A stretch of 33,015 nucleotides of DNA from Methylophaga sp. (GCF_009711715.1 NZ_VENF01000022.1:1-33015), one strand, 5' to 3'. Shown: positions 1 through 8,286, numbered from the stretch's first letter. A program made the numbers and translations. The notes: generated by a model not told the origin, from the sequence alone.

Positions 1-1
1 C

Positions 2-70
2 AACCATGAATACAAATTTTGGACTTTTACCTGCCTGTTTAAGTTGTGTACAAATACACTGGTTTTCAAT
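2..70 (-). pseudogene. Possible IS110-family transposase remnant (window edge)
   Basis: On the minus strand, after a TGA at 71-73, the frame runs off the left edge and reads a stretch ending CTQLKQAGKSPKFVFMV. This resembles the region just before the C-terminus of IS110/IS1111 transposases, where a short helix is followed by a GK-x-PK-[VF] motif and a hydrophobic segment. An in-frame stop just upstream means any such gene is broken. The match is short and made by eye, so it is tentative; the sequence left of the window would decide it. Confidence 0.22.
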
Positions 71-73
71 TCA

Positions 74-499
74 TTGTTTAAATAGACGTCGCGTTCTGAA
101 TTTCATTTATACGTCAATAAAAATGGCCTCTGACAACTTCATATGACCCAGATTGCAATTAATTGAGCACTCACAAAATTGCAAAGTTAGTTTTCTGAAA
201 GCATTCAGCCATGCTCGGTCGTCGTTCAGAGCCGATCCTGAGTCGGGCTGTCGTTGAAGATGGATTGAAGTCCTCTTTGAAATGTTGAAAAGCTTTATGT
301 CGAAAGCAGTGATTACTGCGGTTATTTGACAAATTCATCAGTTACAAAAGCCAAATGTAAAAGCCCCTCAGCATGGCTTTACACAAATAATTAAAGAATC
401 ATTGTCGTTGACACTTTACGACGTGTGACATGGAATACAACAGTAATAGAGTAATAGCCAAGCATTATCAACACTCGAACCATTCCATGAGCTGTTATA
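74..499. other. Intergenic stretch without a recognisable gene
   Basis: No open frame in this AT-leaning stretch looks like a protein. It lies downstream of the two-component operon, which is transcribed leftwards into it. The only structure I can point to is the hairpin at 356-383, listed separately, and a short perfect stem GCAGT/ACTGC near 306-319. Confidence 0.6.
356..383 (-). terminator. Hairpin downstream of the sensor kinase, possible terminator
   Basis: TGTAAAAGCC at 356-365 can pair with GGCTTTACA at 375-383, with one bulged A, around a 9-nt loop. It lies about 115 bp past the kinase stop codon. No clear T-run follows on the minus strand, so it is either a weak terminator or an incidental inverted repeat. 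Confidence 0.3.
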
Positions 500-1890
500 T
501 TAAACCGGCATCCTAACTCTGAATACAGTGTGGGCACTATCTGAAAAAACTGTTATTTGTCCATTATGTGCTTCGATAATTACTTTGGTGATGGCAAGTC
601 CAAGGCCTGCACCTTCGCTATCACTGCTTCTGGATGGAACCACCCGATAAAATCTATCAAAGACTCTTTTGATATGATGACTTGGAATTTGTTCACCTGA
701 ATTAATAAATTCAATTTCTACACAATTCTTTTCAGGTTGGCTAATGGTTACTTGAATTGTGGAACCCGAGGGTGTGTGACGGATAGCGTTTGAAAGTAGA
801 TTTGAAAACGCTCGCCGCAAAAGCTCTCTATCTGCATGGATAGAAACATTGTCTCCTTCGAGGGTAAGGTTGATCTGATGTTCAGTAGCCAAAGCATCAA
901 AAAATTCGAATAATTCACTTATCTCATTATTTAAATCTATAACTTTAAATATAGGTTTAATGAGGTTGTTGTCACTCTGGGCTAACCAGAGCATTTCACT
1001 TACCATTTTGGCCAAACGCTCATGCTCTTCTAAATTAGAGTAGAGCAGTTCCCGACATTCATCGAGCGACCGTGTTTGGGCTAAACCGACTTGGGTCTGG
1101 GTAATAATATTAGTCAGTGGGGTTCTCAGTTCATGTGCAATATCAGCAGAAAAATTTGATAGCCGTTCAAAATCTTCCTCTAAATGCTGTAGCATCTGGT
1201 TAAATGATATGGCCAAGTTTCGGAGCTCAATGGGTAAAAGAGTGGGGTTGAGTCTCTCATCCAATTGATGAGTTTGAATATTTCTGATTTGTCTGCTCAA
1301 CATCTTAAGAGGTCTGTGGCCTTGGTATATACCTAACCAGGTTGCACCGATTGTGATAATGCCAATAGCAAACATCATTAACCACATTTTCACGGTGAAT
1401 TTATCGAGAAATTGCTTATGGAAAGACATATCCATCGCGCTATCACACGATAACTCTTACCGTCGACAGAAATTTCTGTGACAAACCCTCGATAAACGCC
1501 GCCATCGAGTTGCCAATTTTTTAATTGCGTCTTATCGGTGATTTTGGTGGCATCAAAATCGTTGAGCTGATATAAAAAATCACCGCCTTGGGAGAGAAAT
1601 AGTTGTTCTCCGGTATCGGCGTCAACCCTAAAATAGACACCATGATGCCCTGATACTGCATTGGACAGTGCCTCTTGAGCCAAGCGCATATTACCATCAA
1701 TGCTGTCGAGTCTACGCTCGACACTACCAGTGACTACCAGTAACTCTCCAAGATATTGGTCTGAAAAATGTTTTTTGACTGATTCCTGGATCAGAACAAC
1801 GCTTACGATCAAACTCAGCCCTATTGCTGAGCCAGCAAAAATCATCAACCTTAAGGTCAATGATAGTGTGCTCAGCTTATAACTGTTCAT
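500..1890 (-). pseudogene. cusS: CusS/CopS-type heavy-metal sensor histidine kinase, frameshifted
   Basis: This is a membrane histidine kinase that would sense periplasmic Cu/Ag and phosphorylate the adjacent regulator. The N-terminal part starts at ATG 1890, overlapping the regulator's stop, and encodes a transmembrane helix (about residues 14-34) and a periplasmic sensor segment ending GKSYRVIA. The second part, continuing from 1435, encodes the second transmembrane helix, a HAMP-like linker, the H-box SADIAHELRTPLTN (phospho-His codon near 1135), the N-box (LLSNAIRHTP) and the G-box (EGAGLGLAI). The two parts lie in different frames. The junction reads GCGCG at 1436-1440 (revcomp CGCGC); removing one GC dinucleotide restores VIAMDMSFHKQF, the usual transition into TM2. 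So an apparent 2-bp duplication interrupts an otherwise full-length kinase of about 463 residues. It could be a real mutation or a sequencing error. Confidence 0.85.
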
Positions 1891-2572
1891 CGGGCTCGAT
1901 CTCGTCCTCAAACTTGTAGCCCATCCCCCTGATGGTATGAATTAATTTGTGATCATGGCCATCGTCAATTTTTGCTCGCAGTCTTCTCACCGCCACATCA
2001 ATTACATTGGTGTCGCTGTCGAAATTCATATCCCAGACTTCTGAGGTAATCAAAGATCTTGGCAGCACTTCACCCTGTCTTCGGATAAATAGTTCTAGCA
2101 ATAAAAATTCTTTTTGGGATAAGGTGATACTTTTGCCTGCCCTACTCACTTTTCTTGATGGAATATCAACTAGCAAGTCAGAGATTTTGACTTGTTCAGA
2201 CACCGTCGACTGGCTCCCTCGGCGTAACAGGTTTCTCACTCTGGCCAAAAGTTCAACAAAAGCAAAGGGTTTAACTAAATAATCATCTGCCCCCAATTCC
2301 AACCCTTTTACCCTGTCATTGATACTGTCTCTGGCAGTCAAGAACAACACCGGTGTTTGCATACCCACTTCACGCAGGGATTGAAGAATTTTCCAGCCTT
2401 CGACATCTGGCAACATCACATCGAGTATGATCACATCAAACGACTCTGTCATTGCATGATGATGCCCATCCAGGCCGTTTGAAGCTAGAGTTACCAAAAA
2501 GCCCGCTTCAGTTAAACCCTGTTTAATGTAATTACCCGTTTTCGGCTCGTCCTCAACAACGAGTATACGCAT
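1877..2572 (-). CDS. cusR: CusR/CopR-type OmpR-family response regulator
   Basis: This cytoplasmic regulator has 231 residues, the normal length. The receiver domain (1-115) has the acidic pair E7/D8, phospho-acceptor D51, T79 and K101. A winged-helix DNA-binding domain follows (about 125-222), containing the signature [20 protein letters not shown] typical of the CusR/CopR/PcoR heavy-metal branch. The start ATG is preceded by GGGAG at good spacing. The stop overlaps the kinase start, so the two are translationally coupled. It probably activates copper/silver resistance promoters; two candidate binding boxes lie in its own upstream region, facing the divergent small secreted protein. CusR is the closest family by memory, but CopR/PcoR naming would be equally fair. 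Confidence 0.93.
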   Translation of the reverse strand: MRILVVEDEPKTGNYIKQGLTEAGFLVTLASNGLDGHHHAMTESFDVIILDVMLPDVEGWKILQSLREVGMQTPVLFLTARDSINDRVKGLELGADDYLVKPFAFVELLARVRNLLRRGSQSTVSEQVKISDLLVDIPSRKVSRAGKSITLSQKEFLLLELFIRRQGEVLPRSLITSEVWDMNFDSDTNVIDVAVRRLRAKIDDGHDHKLIHTIRGMGYKFEDEIEPDEQL

Positions 2573-2607
2573 TCATTATCTCCCGAAAGTCAATGAAGAA
2601 AGCTACT

Positions 2608-2623
2608 CCGTCAGAAATGTAAT
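2608..2623 (-). promoter_or_regulatory. Candidate CusR/CopR-type box A
   Basis: On the minus strand this reads ATTACA-TTTC-TGACGG, and on the plus strand it ends in TGTAAT. The ATTACA-N4-TGWCAT-like layout resembles boxes known for heavy-metal OmpR-family regulators. It lies 36 bp upstream of the regulator start and mirrors box B. This is a motif call by eye without alignment. Confidence 0.4.
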
Positions 2624-2655
2624 GACTCAGCATACCCGCTGTACAGTTCAAGGTG

Positions 2656-2671
2656 ATTACATTTTTGTCAT
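2656..2671 (+). promoter_or_regulatory. Candidate CusR/CopR-type box B
   Basis: ATTACA-TTTT-TGTCAT is a near-palindromic 6-4-6 element about 100 bp upstream of the divergent Met/His-rich gene. With box A, in opposite orientation 32 bp away, it makes a symmetric pair in the divergent promoter. A related TGTAATGA tandem repeat occurs at 30987-31005. Confidence 0.45.
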
Positions 2672-2773
2672 CAATGGGTCATGTCAGCGTAATCCGTGAT
2701 GCACTATCCTCTCCTTAACTACTAGAAAACCAAACCACTATAAGTAGTTCAAAATTAAACAAGGAAACCTGCA

Positions 2774-3070
2774 ATGAAAAGAAAAGTCACACACATACTC
2801 TTGGCACTGTTTGCCCTTCAAGTACCTGTTATTGGTTATGCCCATGAAAAAGGAAATCATGCGTCTGCTGATAACCAAAAGCCGAATTGCGAGACCATGC
2901 AAAACATGGATCGCAGCAAAATGGATATGAATGATCCTGACATGCAAGCCATGATGCAGAAATGCATGAACCATGACATGAAAGGGAACCATATGGACAA
3001 TGAAAGTAAAGCCGATAAAAGCGCTTCTGAAACAGAAAAAAGCTCTGTGTCACACAAACATAAGAAATAA
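2774..3070 (+). CDS. Small secreted Met/His-rich putative copper-binding protein
   Basis: This 98-residue protein has a clear signal peptide (basic MKRK, hydrophobic core, cleavage probably after GYA near residue 23). The mature part is dominated by Met, His, Asp and Lys, with Met/Asp-rich clusters such as DRSKMDMNDPDMQAMMQKC. The chemistry suits Cu(I)/Ag(I) binding in the periplasm. It has two Cys (in NCETM and QKCMN) and a His/Lys-rich tail. The start has an AAGGA Shine-Dalgarno. It is divergent from the cusRS pair and shares its control region, which supports metal-induced expression. I cannot assign a named family; it recalls small accessory proteins such as PcoE by composition only. Confidence 0.85.
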   Translation: MKRKVTHILLALFALQVPVIGYAHEKGNHASADNQKPNCETMQNMDRSKMDMNDPDMQAMMQKCMNHDMKGNHMDNESKADKSASETEKSSVSHKHKK

Positions 3071-3082
3071 AACTGATTAAAC

Positions 3083-3115
3083 TGGAGACCCCGATTGATG
3101 AGGATGGGGTCTCCA
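3083..3115 (+). terminator. Stem-loop after the Met/His-rich gene
   Basis: A perfect 10-bp stem (TGGAGACCCC at 3083-3092 with GGGGTCTCCA at 3106-3115) has a 13-nt loop and starts 12 bp after the stop codon. The following bases (CATTATAG) are not a strong T-run, so termination strength is uncertain. Confidence 0.6.
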
Positions 3116-3390
3116 CATTATAGGTCGACACAAATTTATCGCATCTGCAATCAAGAGAAACTCTGCACTTTTACTGGGTAGATGAGCGCCGGTTAGTGTC
3201 AATCCCAGAGATCGCAATTATGCTAAAGTCTTTGACTCGAAGGTGTCAGCCGATCTCTTGATAGAACAAAAACCATTACTACAGCCGGTCACGTAGCCAG
3301 ACCGAACACTTTAAAGAGTTCTCAGCCTGAAACTCCATGAGTATGGTTGAGCATTACGAATCAGTTGGATGAAGATACAGGGAGTAAATA
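3116..3390. other. Intergenic region before the APC permease
   Basis: No gene is assigned. One plus-strand frame is open from 3124 to a TGA at 3259 and reads a protein-like stretch (for example HFYWVDERRLVSIPEIAIML), but it has no start codon or ribosome site and I recognise no family. It may be a gene fragment or chance. A GGGAG ribosome site for the permease lies at the right end. Confidence 0.5.
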
Positions 3391-4728
3391 ATGTCAGCTC
3401 ATAATGATCATAGCACTCATTACCAAAAAAATAGTTTATCCCTAACTGGTACTGTTGCCCTCGGCACCGGTGTCATGATTGGTGCCGGGATTTTTTCCTT
3501 AACCGGGCAGATGGCGCAGTTAGCTGGTTCTGCGTTTCCTTTTGCATTTCTTGCAGCTGCTATCGTCGTCAGTTTCAGTGCGTATTCTTATATCAAAATC
3601 TCTGATAAATATCCGTCCGCTGGCGGTATCGGTATGTATCTGCATAAGATGTATGGTCACTCGCTTACTACAGCTTTTCATGCTCTGCTGATGTATGTAT
3701 CGATGGTCATTGCTCAGAGCTTTTTGGCCAGGACTTTCGGCAGTTACACATTGCAGCTATTTGACGTCAAACAAACTGCATTCTGGGTACCCGCTCTGGG
3801 TGCCGGCCTGATAGTGGGTATATTTGCGATCAACCTGGCCAGTAACCGTTACATACAAGGCACCGCCTATTTTCTGGGCATAGTCAAGATCGCTGGCATT
3901 CTGGTGTTTGGTGTCTTAGGCATTTATTTGATGGTAAATTCAGGTCAGGCACTGGAGTCTGAAATCAGTCTTGTTGCAACAGAAAATGACTGGACGGCTT
4001 TTATTGCTGCAACCGCTCTCGGTGTCTTAGCATTCAAAGGGTTTACTACTATCACGAATAGTGGCTCAGAAGTTATCAATCCTCGATTGAATATTAGCCG
4101 AGCCATCATTATTTCGATCGCGTTCTGTATCGTCATTTATGCACTTGTTGGCTGGTCTGTGGCTGGCAATTTATCTATTGATGAAATCATCGTCGCTCGC
4201 GACTATTCTCTTGCTGCGGCAGCCAGACCGGCGGCCGGCAATGTTGGTGTCTGGTTTACAGTAATAATCGCCATTGTTGCTACAGCAGGGGGACTAATGG
4301 CGAGTGTCTTTGCCGTCTCTCGCATGCTGGCAATGCTGACTGAAATGAAGTTGGTCCCGCACAGTCACTTTGGCATGCCAGGAAGCATTCAAAAACATAC
4401 GCTTGTATATACCGTTGTACTGGGGCTCATCTTGACAGTGTTTTTTGATCTGAGCCGTATTGCCTCGCTTGGCATACTCTTTTATCTCGTTATGGATACC
4501 GCAATTCATTGGGGTGTCCTCAAGCACCTGCGAAAAGATATTGGAGCTAACCCACTAGTTCCTACATTAGCTATCTGTCTAAACCTGATCTTACTTACTG
4601 GGTTTGCAGCAATTAAATGGCAGAGCGACCCATTAGTCATATGGGTTGCCCTTGCAGTGATGGCAGCAATCTGGCTTGTCGAATATTACTTTTTAAAAAT
4701 TGTTAATGGTGATGTTCATGAACATTGA
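3391..4728 (+). CDS. APC-superfamily amino acid/polyamine permease
   Basis: This inner-membrane protein has 445 residues and about 12 hydrophobic helices. The first helix carries the APC signature GTGVMIGAGIFSLTGQ (about residues 25-40), the unwound substrate-binding segment of TM1. TM6 holds GVLAFKGFTTITNSGSE, matching the conserved F-x-G-[FY] region and the following NP of the family. It probably imports amino acids by proton symport; the substrate cannot be told. A GGGAG ribosome site precedes the ATG. Its last codons overlap the first possible start (4718) of the cytochrome gene, so the two are probably co-transcribed, an unusual pairing. Confidence 0.88.
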   Translation: MSAHNDHSTHYQKNSLSLTGTVALGTGVMIGAGIFSLTGQMAQLAGSAFPFAFLAAAIVVSFSAYSYIKISDKYPSAGGIGMYLHKMYGHSLTTAFHALLMYVSMVIAQSFLARTFGSYTLQLFDVKQTAFWVPALGAGLIVGIFAINLASNRYIQGTAYFLGIVKIAGILVFGVLGIYLMVNSGQALESEISLVATENDWTAFIAATALGVLAFKGFTTITNSGSEVINPRLNISRAIIISIAFCIVIYALVGWSVAGNLSIDEIIVARDYSLAAAARPAAGNVGVWFTVIIAIVATAGGLMASVFAVSRMLAMLTEMKLVPHSHFGMPGSIQKHTLVYTVVLGLILTVFFDLSRIASLGILFYLVMDTAIHWGVLKHLRKDIGANPLVPTLAICLNLILLTGFAAIKWQSDPLVIWVALAVMAAIWLVEYYFLKIVNGDVHEH

Positions 4729-4744
4729 CTTGGCTGGAAATAGC

Positions 4745-5305
4745 ATGAAATCTTGCAATTTACGACTCATCAAATTCTTAACGTTATCTCTCATTGCTAT
4801 AGCCATCTTATTGTTGCTATTTATCTATTCCGGCTTATATCCAATGGGTGCAGACACGCCGCATAACAAATTCACGTATTGGGCTTTGGAAACACTGCGA
4901 GATCGTTCCGTAGCAAGAGCAGCCAGTAATATTAAAGTACCTGAAAACATATCTTCATCAGAACGTTTACTCAGAGGTGGGCCTGATTATAATGAAATGT
5001 GTGTTTCTTGCCACTTAAGCCCTGGTAAGTCGGAAACTGACTTTACAAAAGGGCTCTATCCCTCCCCGCCCAATCTAACAGAAATACCTGAAACAGCGTT
5101 TACCAAAGCACAACATGACCAGCGTCGTTTCTGGATAATCAAGCATGGTATCAAAGCTTCAGGCATGCCCTCTTGGGCTCCCGGACATGATGACCAACGA
5201 ATTTGGGATATGGTTGCTTTTCTAAAAAAACTCCCCGAACTTTCCCCTGAGCAATACCAGATCTTAACTTCAAGAGATGCGGAAAATAGTAGTCATGCAC
5301 ATTAA
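4745..5305 (+). CDS. Membrane-anchored mono-haem cytochrome c
   Basis: The 186-residue protein has one N-terminal hydrophobic helix (about residues 9-30), then a periplasmic domain with the haem-binding motif CVSCH (86-90) and a probable axial Met in SGMPSWAPGH. The layout fits a class I / CBB3-type cytochrome c domain (PF13442-like), acting as an electron carrier on the periplasmic face. I chose ATG 4745 because the helix then forms a normal signal anchor; ATG 4718, overlapping the permease stop, is an alternative adding nine residues. The C-terminus is His-containing (SSHAH). The donor and acceptor are unknown; no oxidase gene is in the window. Confidence 0.85.
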   Translation: MKSCNLRLIKFLTLSLIAIAILLLLFIYSGLYPMGADTPHNKFTYWALETLRDRSVARAASNIKVPENISSSERLLRGGPDYNEMCVSCHLSPGKSETDFTKGLYPSPPNLTEIPETAFTKAQHDQRRFWIIKHGIKASGMPSWAPGHDDQRIWDMVAFLKKLPELSPEQYQILTSRDAENSSHAH

Positions 5306-5394
5306 TTTCGGCTTGAGAGTATTAATCCCATTCTCTGAATTGTTTGGCTGACTCAGCATGTTGATTACTCTTAACGGATACAAAGGCTTTTCCC

Positions 5395-6672
5395 TTGAAA
5401 CGAAGTGATAATTCTTCACAGCAGACAAAAGCAGAGAGACTCAACCAGCACTGTGGGTGCATGACTCTTGATTGGTCGACAGTCAAGCTTAATCTTACTC
5501 AGCTGTTAGGTGATGATGCTGACAAGATCCTATCCGGTTCTACCCTGCGCCAATTCTTCTCCAATGTCGCTGTGTTTGTCCCCGATTCTGACCTGAACCA
5601 AATGCTGACCATTGTTCAGGCCATTGAGGCTACAGCAGCGCTGCCCGACTATCAGCGAAAAGTCCTCTCATGGGCGCCAGAAAGTGCGCATTACAACCCA
5701 GGACAAGCCGGTGCTTTTATGGGCTTTGATTTCCACCTCGGTAAGGACGGTCCCCATCTTATCGAAATTAATACTAATGCCGGTGGCGCTTTCCTGAATT
5801 CAATTTTGGCACAGGCTCAATCAAAATGCTGTGGTGGCTCAGTGCATGCGTCCTGGGCTGAAAATTTCGATGAAGCGGTAATGGCCCAATTCATAAGCGA
5901 ATGGCGTGCCCAGCGTGGCAGCGGGCAACCGGAAAGAATAGCCATCATCGATGATGCACCTACAGAACAACACCTGTATCCAGAATTCATACTGGCGCAA
6001 AAGCTTTTAAGTAAAAATGGGATCGATACGGTGATCCTTTCCCCCTTTGATGTCAGATATGAATCAGGGGGCTTGTATTGTGATAATCAACGAATTGACA
6101 TGGTTTATAACCGCTTGGTTGACTTCGGTCTAGAAGCGCCTGAGCATGCTGCTATTCGTTCTGCTTGGTTAGAGGGCAATGCAGTCATCACTCCGAACCC
6201 ACATACGCACGCTATGTTCGCAGATAAACGTAATCTGGCAGTGATGTCAGATCAGCAGAACCTGATAGATTGGGGCTTAAGCCCTGAACATGCTGAGTTA
6301 CTTCAAAATGGTATTCCACACACCGTGCGGGTGACAGCAAGAAAAGCAGAGTCGCTCTGGCAACAGCGTCGACAGTGGTTTTTCAAACCAGTGGCAGGTC
6401 ATGGCAGCAAAGGTGTTTACCGAGGAAGCAAACTTACCAAAAGCACATTTGCCCGAATTCTTGAAAGTGATTATGTTGCTCAAGCGTTTGTACCGCCTTC
6501 AGAACGCATGGTTGTGGTTGACGGTGAGCGAAAAATGCTAAAAGTCGACGTGCGTTTATATACTTATGGTGGCTCTCTACTCTTGGTAGCGGCCAGACTC
6601 TATCAAGGTCAGACCACCAATCTACGAACGCTGGGTGGCGGGTTCGCGCCCATACTCACACAAAATAATTAA
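5395..6672 (+). CDS. ATP-grasp-like protein, glutathione-synthetase-type fold (function unknown)
   Basis: This 425-residue cytoplasmic protein has features of the (circularly permuted) ATP-grasp ligase group: GFDFHLGKDGPHLIEINTNAGG (about 110-131) resembles the Mg/ATP-binding acidic-Asn motif, and WFFKPVAGHGSKGVYRG (about 329-345) looks like the Lys/Gly-rich nucleotide loop. It probably ligates a carboxylate to an amine or thiol using ATP; the substrate is unknown. The best start is TTG 5395, with AAAGG eight bases upstream. The first in-frame ATG is 5461, but starting there would drop a Cys-containing segment (NQHCGCMTLDW) that I believe is conserved in relatives. It follows the cytochrome gene by 89 bp and may be in the same transcript. 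Confidence 0.7.
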   Translation: MKRSDNSSQQTKAERLNQHCGCMTLDWSTVKLNLTQLLGDDADKILSGSTLRQFFSNVAVFVPDSDLNQMLTIVQAIEATAALPDYQRKVLSWAPESAHYNPGQAGAFMGFDFHLGKDGPHLIEINTNAGGAFLNSILAQAQSKCCGGSVHASWAENFDEAVMAQFISEWRAQRGSGQPERIAIIDDAPTEQHLYPEFILAQKLLSKNGIDTVILSPFDVRYESGGLYCDNQRIDMVYNRLVDFGLEAPEHAAIRSAWLEGNAVITPNPHTHAMFADKRNLAVMSDQQNLIDWGLSPEHAELLQNGIPHTVRVTARKAESLWQQRRQWFFKPVAGHGSKGVYRGSKLTKSTFARILESDYVAQAFVPPSERMVVVDGERKMLKVDVRLYTYGGSLLLVAARLYQGQTTNLRTLGGGFAPILTQNN

Positions 6673-6760
6673 CCTCAAAACCGATAAACCATCACCTCTG
6701 CTCTAAGCCCGTTTTATAGATGATAGGCGAGCCTTAATGGCAACTATCAGTCTGTATGCT

Positions 6761-6988
6761 TCAATCAGGTTTGCCTTGGTCTTTTTCTCTTGGCCAATCG
6801 GCAAACGCAATGAAATACAGAAAAGCGAGATTAACAAAAGGAATCAGGATCAGGAGCCCTACCCAACCGGGATACCCCGTGCGCTGACAAATCCGCCATG
6901 CTGGAATAACAACCACAATGGCAAAAACTAGCATCCACAGCCAATGCCCTGTCCACATTGTGTTGCCAAACATGTTATCTCCCATCAT
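6761..6988 (-). CDS. Small two-helix inner-membrane protein
   Basis: The 75-residue protein has a helix at about 15-30 (WLWMLVFAIVVVIPAW), a short basic loop (RICQRTGYPGW) and a second helix at about 42-62, then a charged tail. The RTG-x-PGW-x-GLL layout is seen in small DUF805-like and uncharacterised membrane proteins. It may start at Met1 or Met2; AAGGG lies upstream. It is oriented against its neighbours and convergent with the ATP-grasp gene. Function is unknown. Confidence 0.68.
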   Translation of the reverse strand: MMGDNMFGNTMWTGHWLWMLVFAIVVVIPAWRICQRTGYPGWVGLLILIPFVNLAFLYFIAFADWPREKDQGKPD

Positions 6989-7246
6989 AGTAAAGCCCTT
7001 GATATTGAATACTTGTTAATAACAATGATGACACAGCTGCACCGATGTATTTGCTATGCTTCACGTCTCATTTCCTGACATAAATAATACTTACAACCAT
7101 AATGAAGATATTAGCAGCCTTTCGGGCTATACATTCCTGTTTTTATCGGTTAGGCCATACTAAATATCATACCTTTGGGGATTCACTGGCTTCTTGCCAG
7201 ATCAATTAATTATGTTGATAGAATCCATAATTTAACGATTATCGTC
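6989..7246. other. Divergent intergenic region
   Basis: This AT-rich stretch lies between the small membrane protein (leftwards) and the DMT transporter (rightwards) and presumably holds both promoters. A short AGCC-TTTCG-GGCT hairpin lies near 7116-7128. I see no strong operator. Half-sites TTGAT occur but without the spacing of an FNR box. Confidence 0.45.
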
Positions 7247-8149
7247 ATGACACTGAATATTCATCTCAAGCCCGTCAGCCCTGCTGCAATTACTGTGATG
7301 ATGCTGTGGGCATTGTGCTACCCACTTATTAAGCTCAGTCTGCTTTTTGCTCCTGTTATGTTGACAGCTTTTTTACGTGCCATCCTCGCTGGTTGTGTGA
7401 TCGTACTCATTGCTCACCTTACTAACCGCGCTTTTCCAAAGGGTTATCGACTCTGGGTCTATATAACAACAATAGGCCTCACCGCGACAAGTCTGGGTTT
7501 ATGGGGCATGTTTTATGCTGGCAGTTTGATTGATCCCGGGCTCGCAACTGTCATCACTAATACGCAACCACTGATTGCCGGTATTTTGGGCTGGTATTTC
7601 CTGAAGGAACGAATGACCGCTGTCCCTTTTATTGGTACTGTTATCGGATTTATAGGAATAATCATCATTTCTTTGAACAGCCCGGCCCAGAGTGAGAAGC
7701 AAATTCTATTGGGAATAGGCTTCGTGCTAATGGCATCGGTTGGTGTTGCTATTAGCAATGTCTTACTTAAGAAAATTGCTGGTCAAGTCGACGTGCTTTT
7801 TGCAATGGGATTCCAGTTACTCATTGGTGCCATACCGCTTGGTATTTTGGCTTTTTACACAACCAACCCGGACTCTTTAGACTGGAAAATGGATTACACC
7901 TTAATTCTCCTTGCATTGGCATTATTGGGAACTGCACTCCCGTTTATTTTATGGTTCTGGCTAATGCAACATGCACCACTTTTCAAGCTTAACGTATATA
8001 ACTTCCTCACCCCCGTGTTTGGCATATACCTTGGTCATACCTATTTTTCAGAGTCATTAACTACCATTCAATGGCTTGGAGCAACATTAATTATTACGGC
8101 TATCTCCTTAGTCACAGTCATAAATGGAAAAATAAAACCTGCTCATTAA
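7247..8149 (+). CDS. EamA/DMT-family transporter
   Basis: This is a 300-residue inner-membrane protein with ten hydrophobic helices arranged as two EamA repeats of five, the usual size for the drug/metabolite transporter superfamily. Typical features are the Pro-containing first helix (LWALCYPLIKLSLL) and, at the end of repeat one, LIAGILGWYFLKERM, the family's helix-plus-ER motif. ATG 7247 gives the standard length; the frame stays open upstream to TTG 7175, and no convincing ribosome site is seen. The substrate cannot be predicted. Downstream lies a strong stem-loop and a short scrap resembling the GWYFLKER motif of another copy. Confidence 0.85.
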   Translation: MTLNIHLKPVSPAAITVMMLWALCYPLIKLSLLFAPVMLTAFLRAILAGCVIVLIAHLTNRAFPKGYRLWVYITTIGLTATSLGLWGMFYAGSLIDPGLATVITNTQPLIAGILGWYFLKERMTAVPFIGTVIGFIGIIIISLNSPAQSEKQILLGIGFVLMASVGVAISNVLLKKIAGQVDVLFAMGFQLLIGAIPLGILAFYTTNPDSLDWKMDYTLILLALALLGTALPFILWFWLMQHAPLFKLNVYNFLTPVFGIYLGHTYFSESLTTIQWLGATLIITAISLVTVINGKIKPAH

Positions 8150-8168
8150 CACGGATTCAGGTTTTATT
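8131..8168 (+). terminator. Stem-loop overlapping the DMT transporter stop
   Basis: AATAAAACCTG (8131-8141) pairs perfectly with CAGGTTTTATT (8158-8168), an 11-bp stem with a 16-nt loop. The stem begins inside the last codons of the transporter and is T-rich at its 3' side, followed by GTTG. It is a plausible terminator for the plus-strand gene. Confidence 0.6.
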
Positions 8169-8214
8169 GTTGAGTGCCTCTATATTTATTAAACTTAATA
8201 GTTCAGTTAAGCAT

Positions 8215-8286
8215 CTCCATCAGTGTATTGGGCTGGTATTTCTTGAAAGAGCGTAGGGGAAAATCGAACCTTGGTACGTTGAGGTA
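8215..8286 (+). pseudogene. Scrap of a second EamA-like gene
   Basis: The plus strand reads SVLGWYFLKER in one frame and then reaches a TAG at 8284-8286. The core TTGGGCTGGTATTTC at 8228-8242 is identical to the DMT transporter's own sequence at 7586-7600, and the flanking bases differ at third positions. This looks like a degraded relic of a paralogous transporter, not a coding gene. Confidence 0.4.

Noticed and set aside
1390..1911. Treating the two kinase pieces as separate genes or a programmed frameshift
   Set aside because: Together they make one standard kinase, and GCGCG is not a known slippery sequence; a plain 2-bp indel explains it.
2738..3131. Minus-strand frames (2738-2992, 2829-3131, 2857-3057) opposite the Met/His-rich gene
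   Set aside because: The plus-strand frame has a signal peptide, ribosome site and terminator; the minus-strand ones are mirror frames of Met/His codons.
7198..7225. FNR site from ATCAA/TTGAT half-sites before the DMT gene
   Set aside because: The half-sites are in the wrong order and spacing for an FNR palindrome.
7175..7246. Upstream TTG start for the DMT transporter
   Set aside because: It adds 24 residues not typical for the family and has no better ribosome site than ATG 7247.
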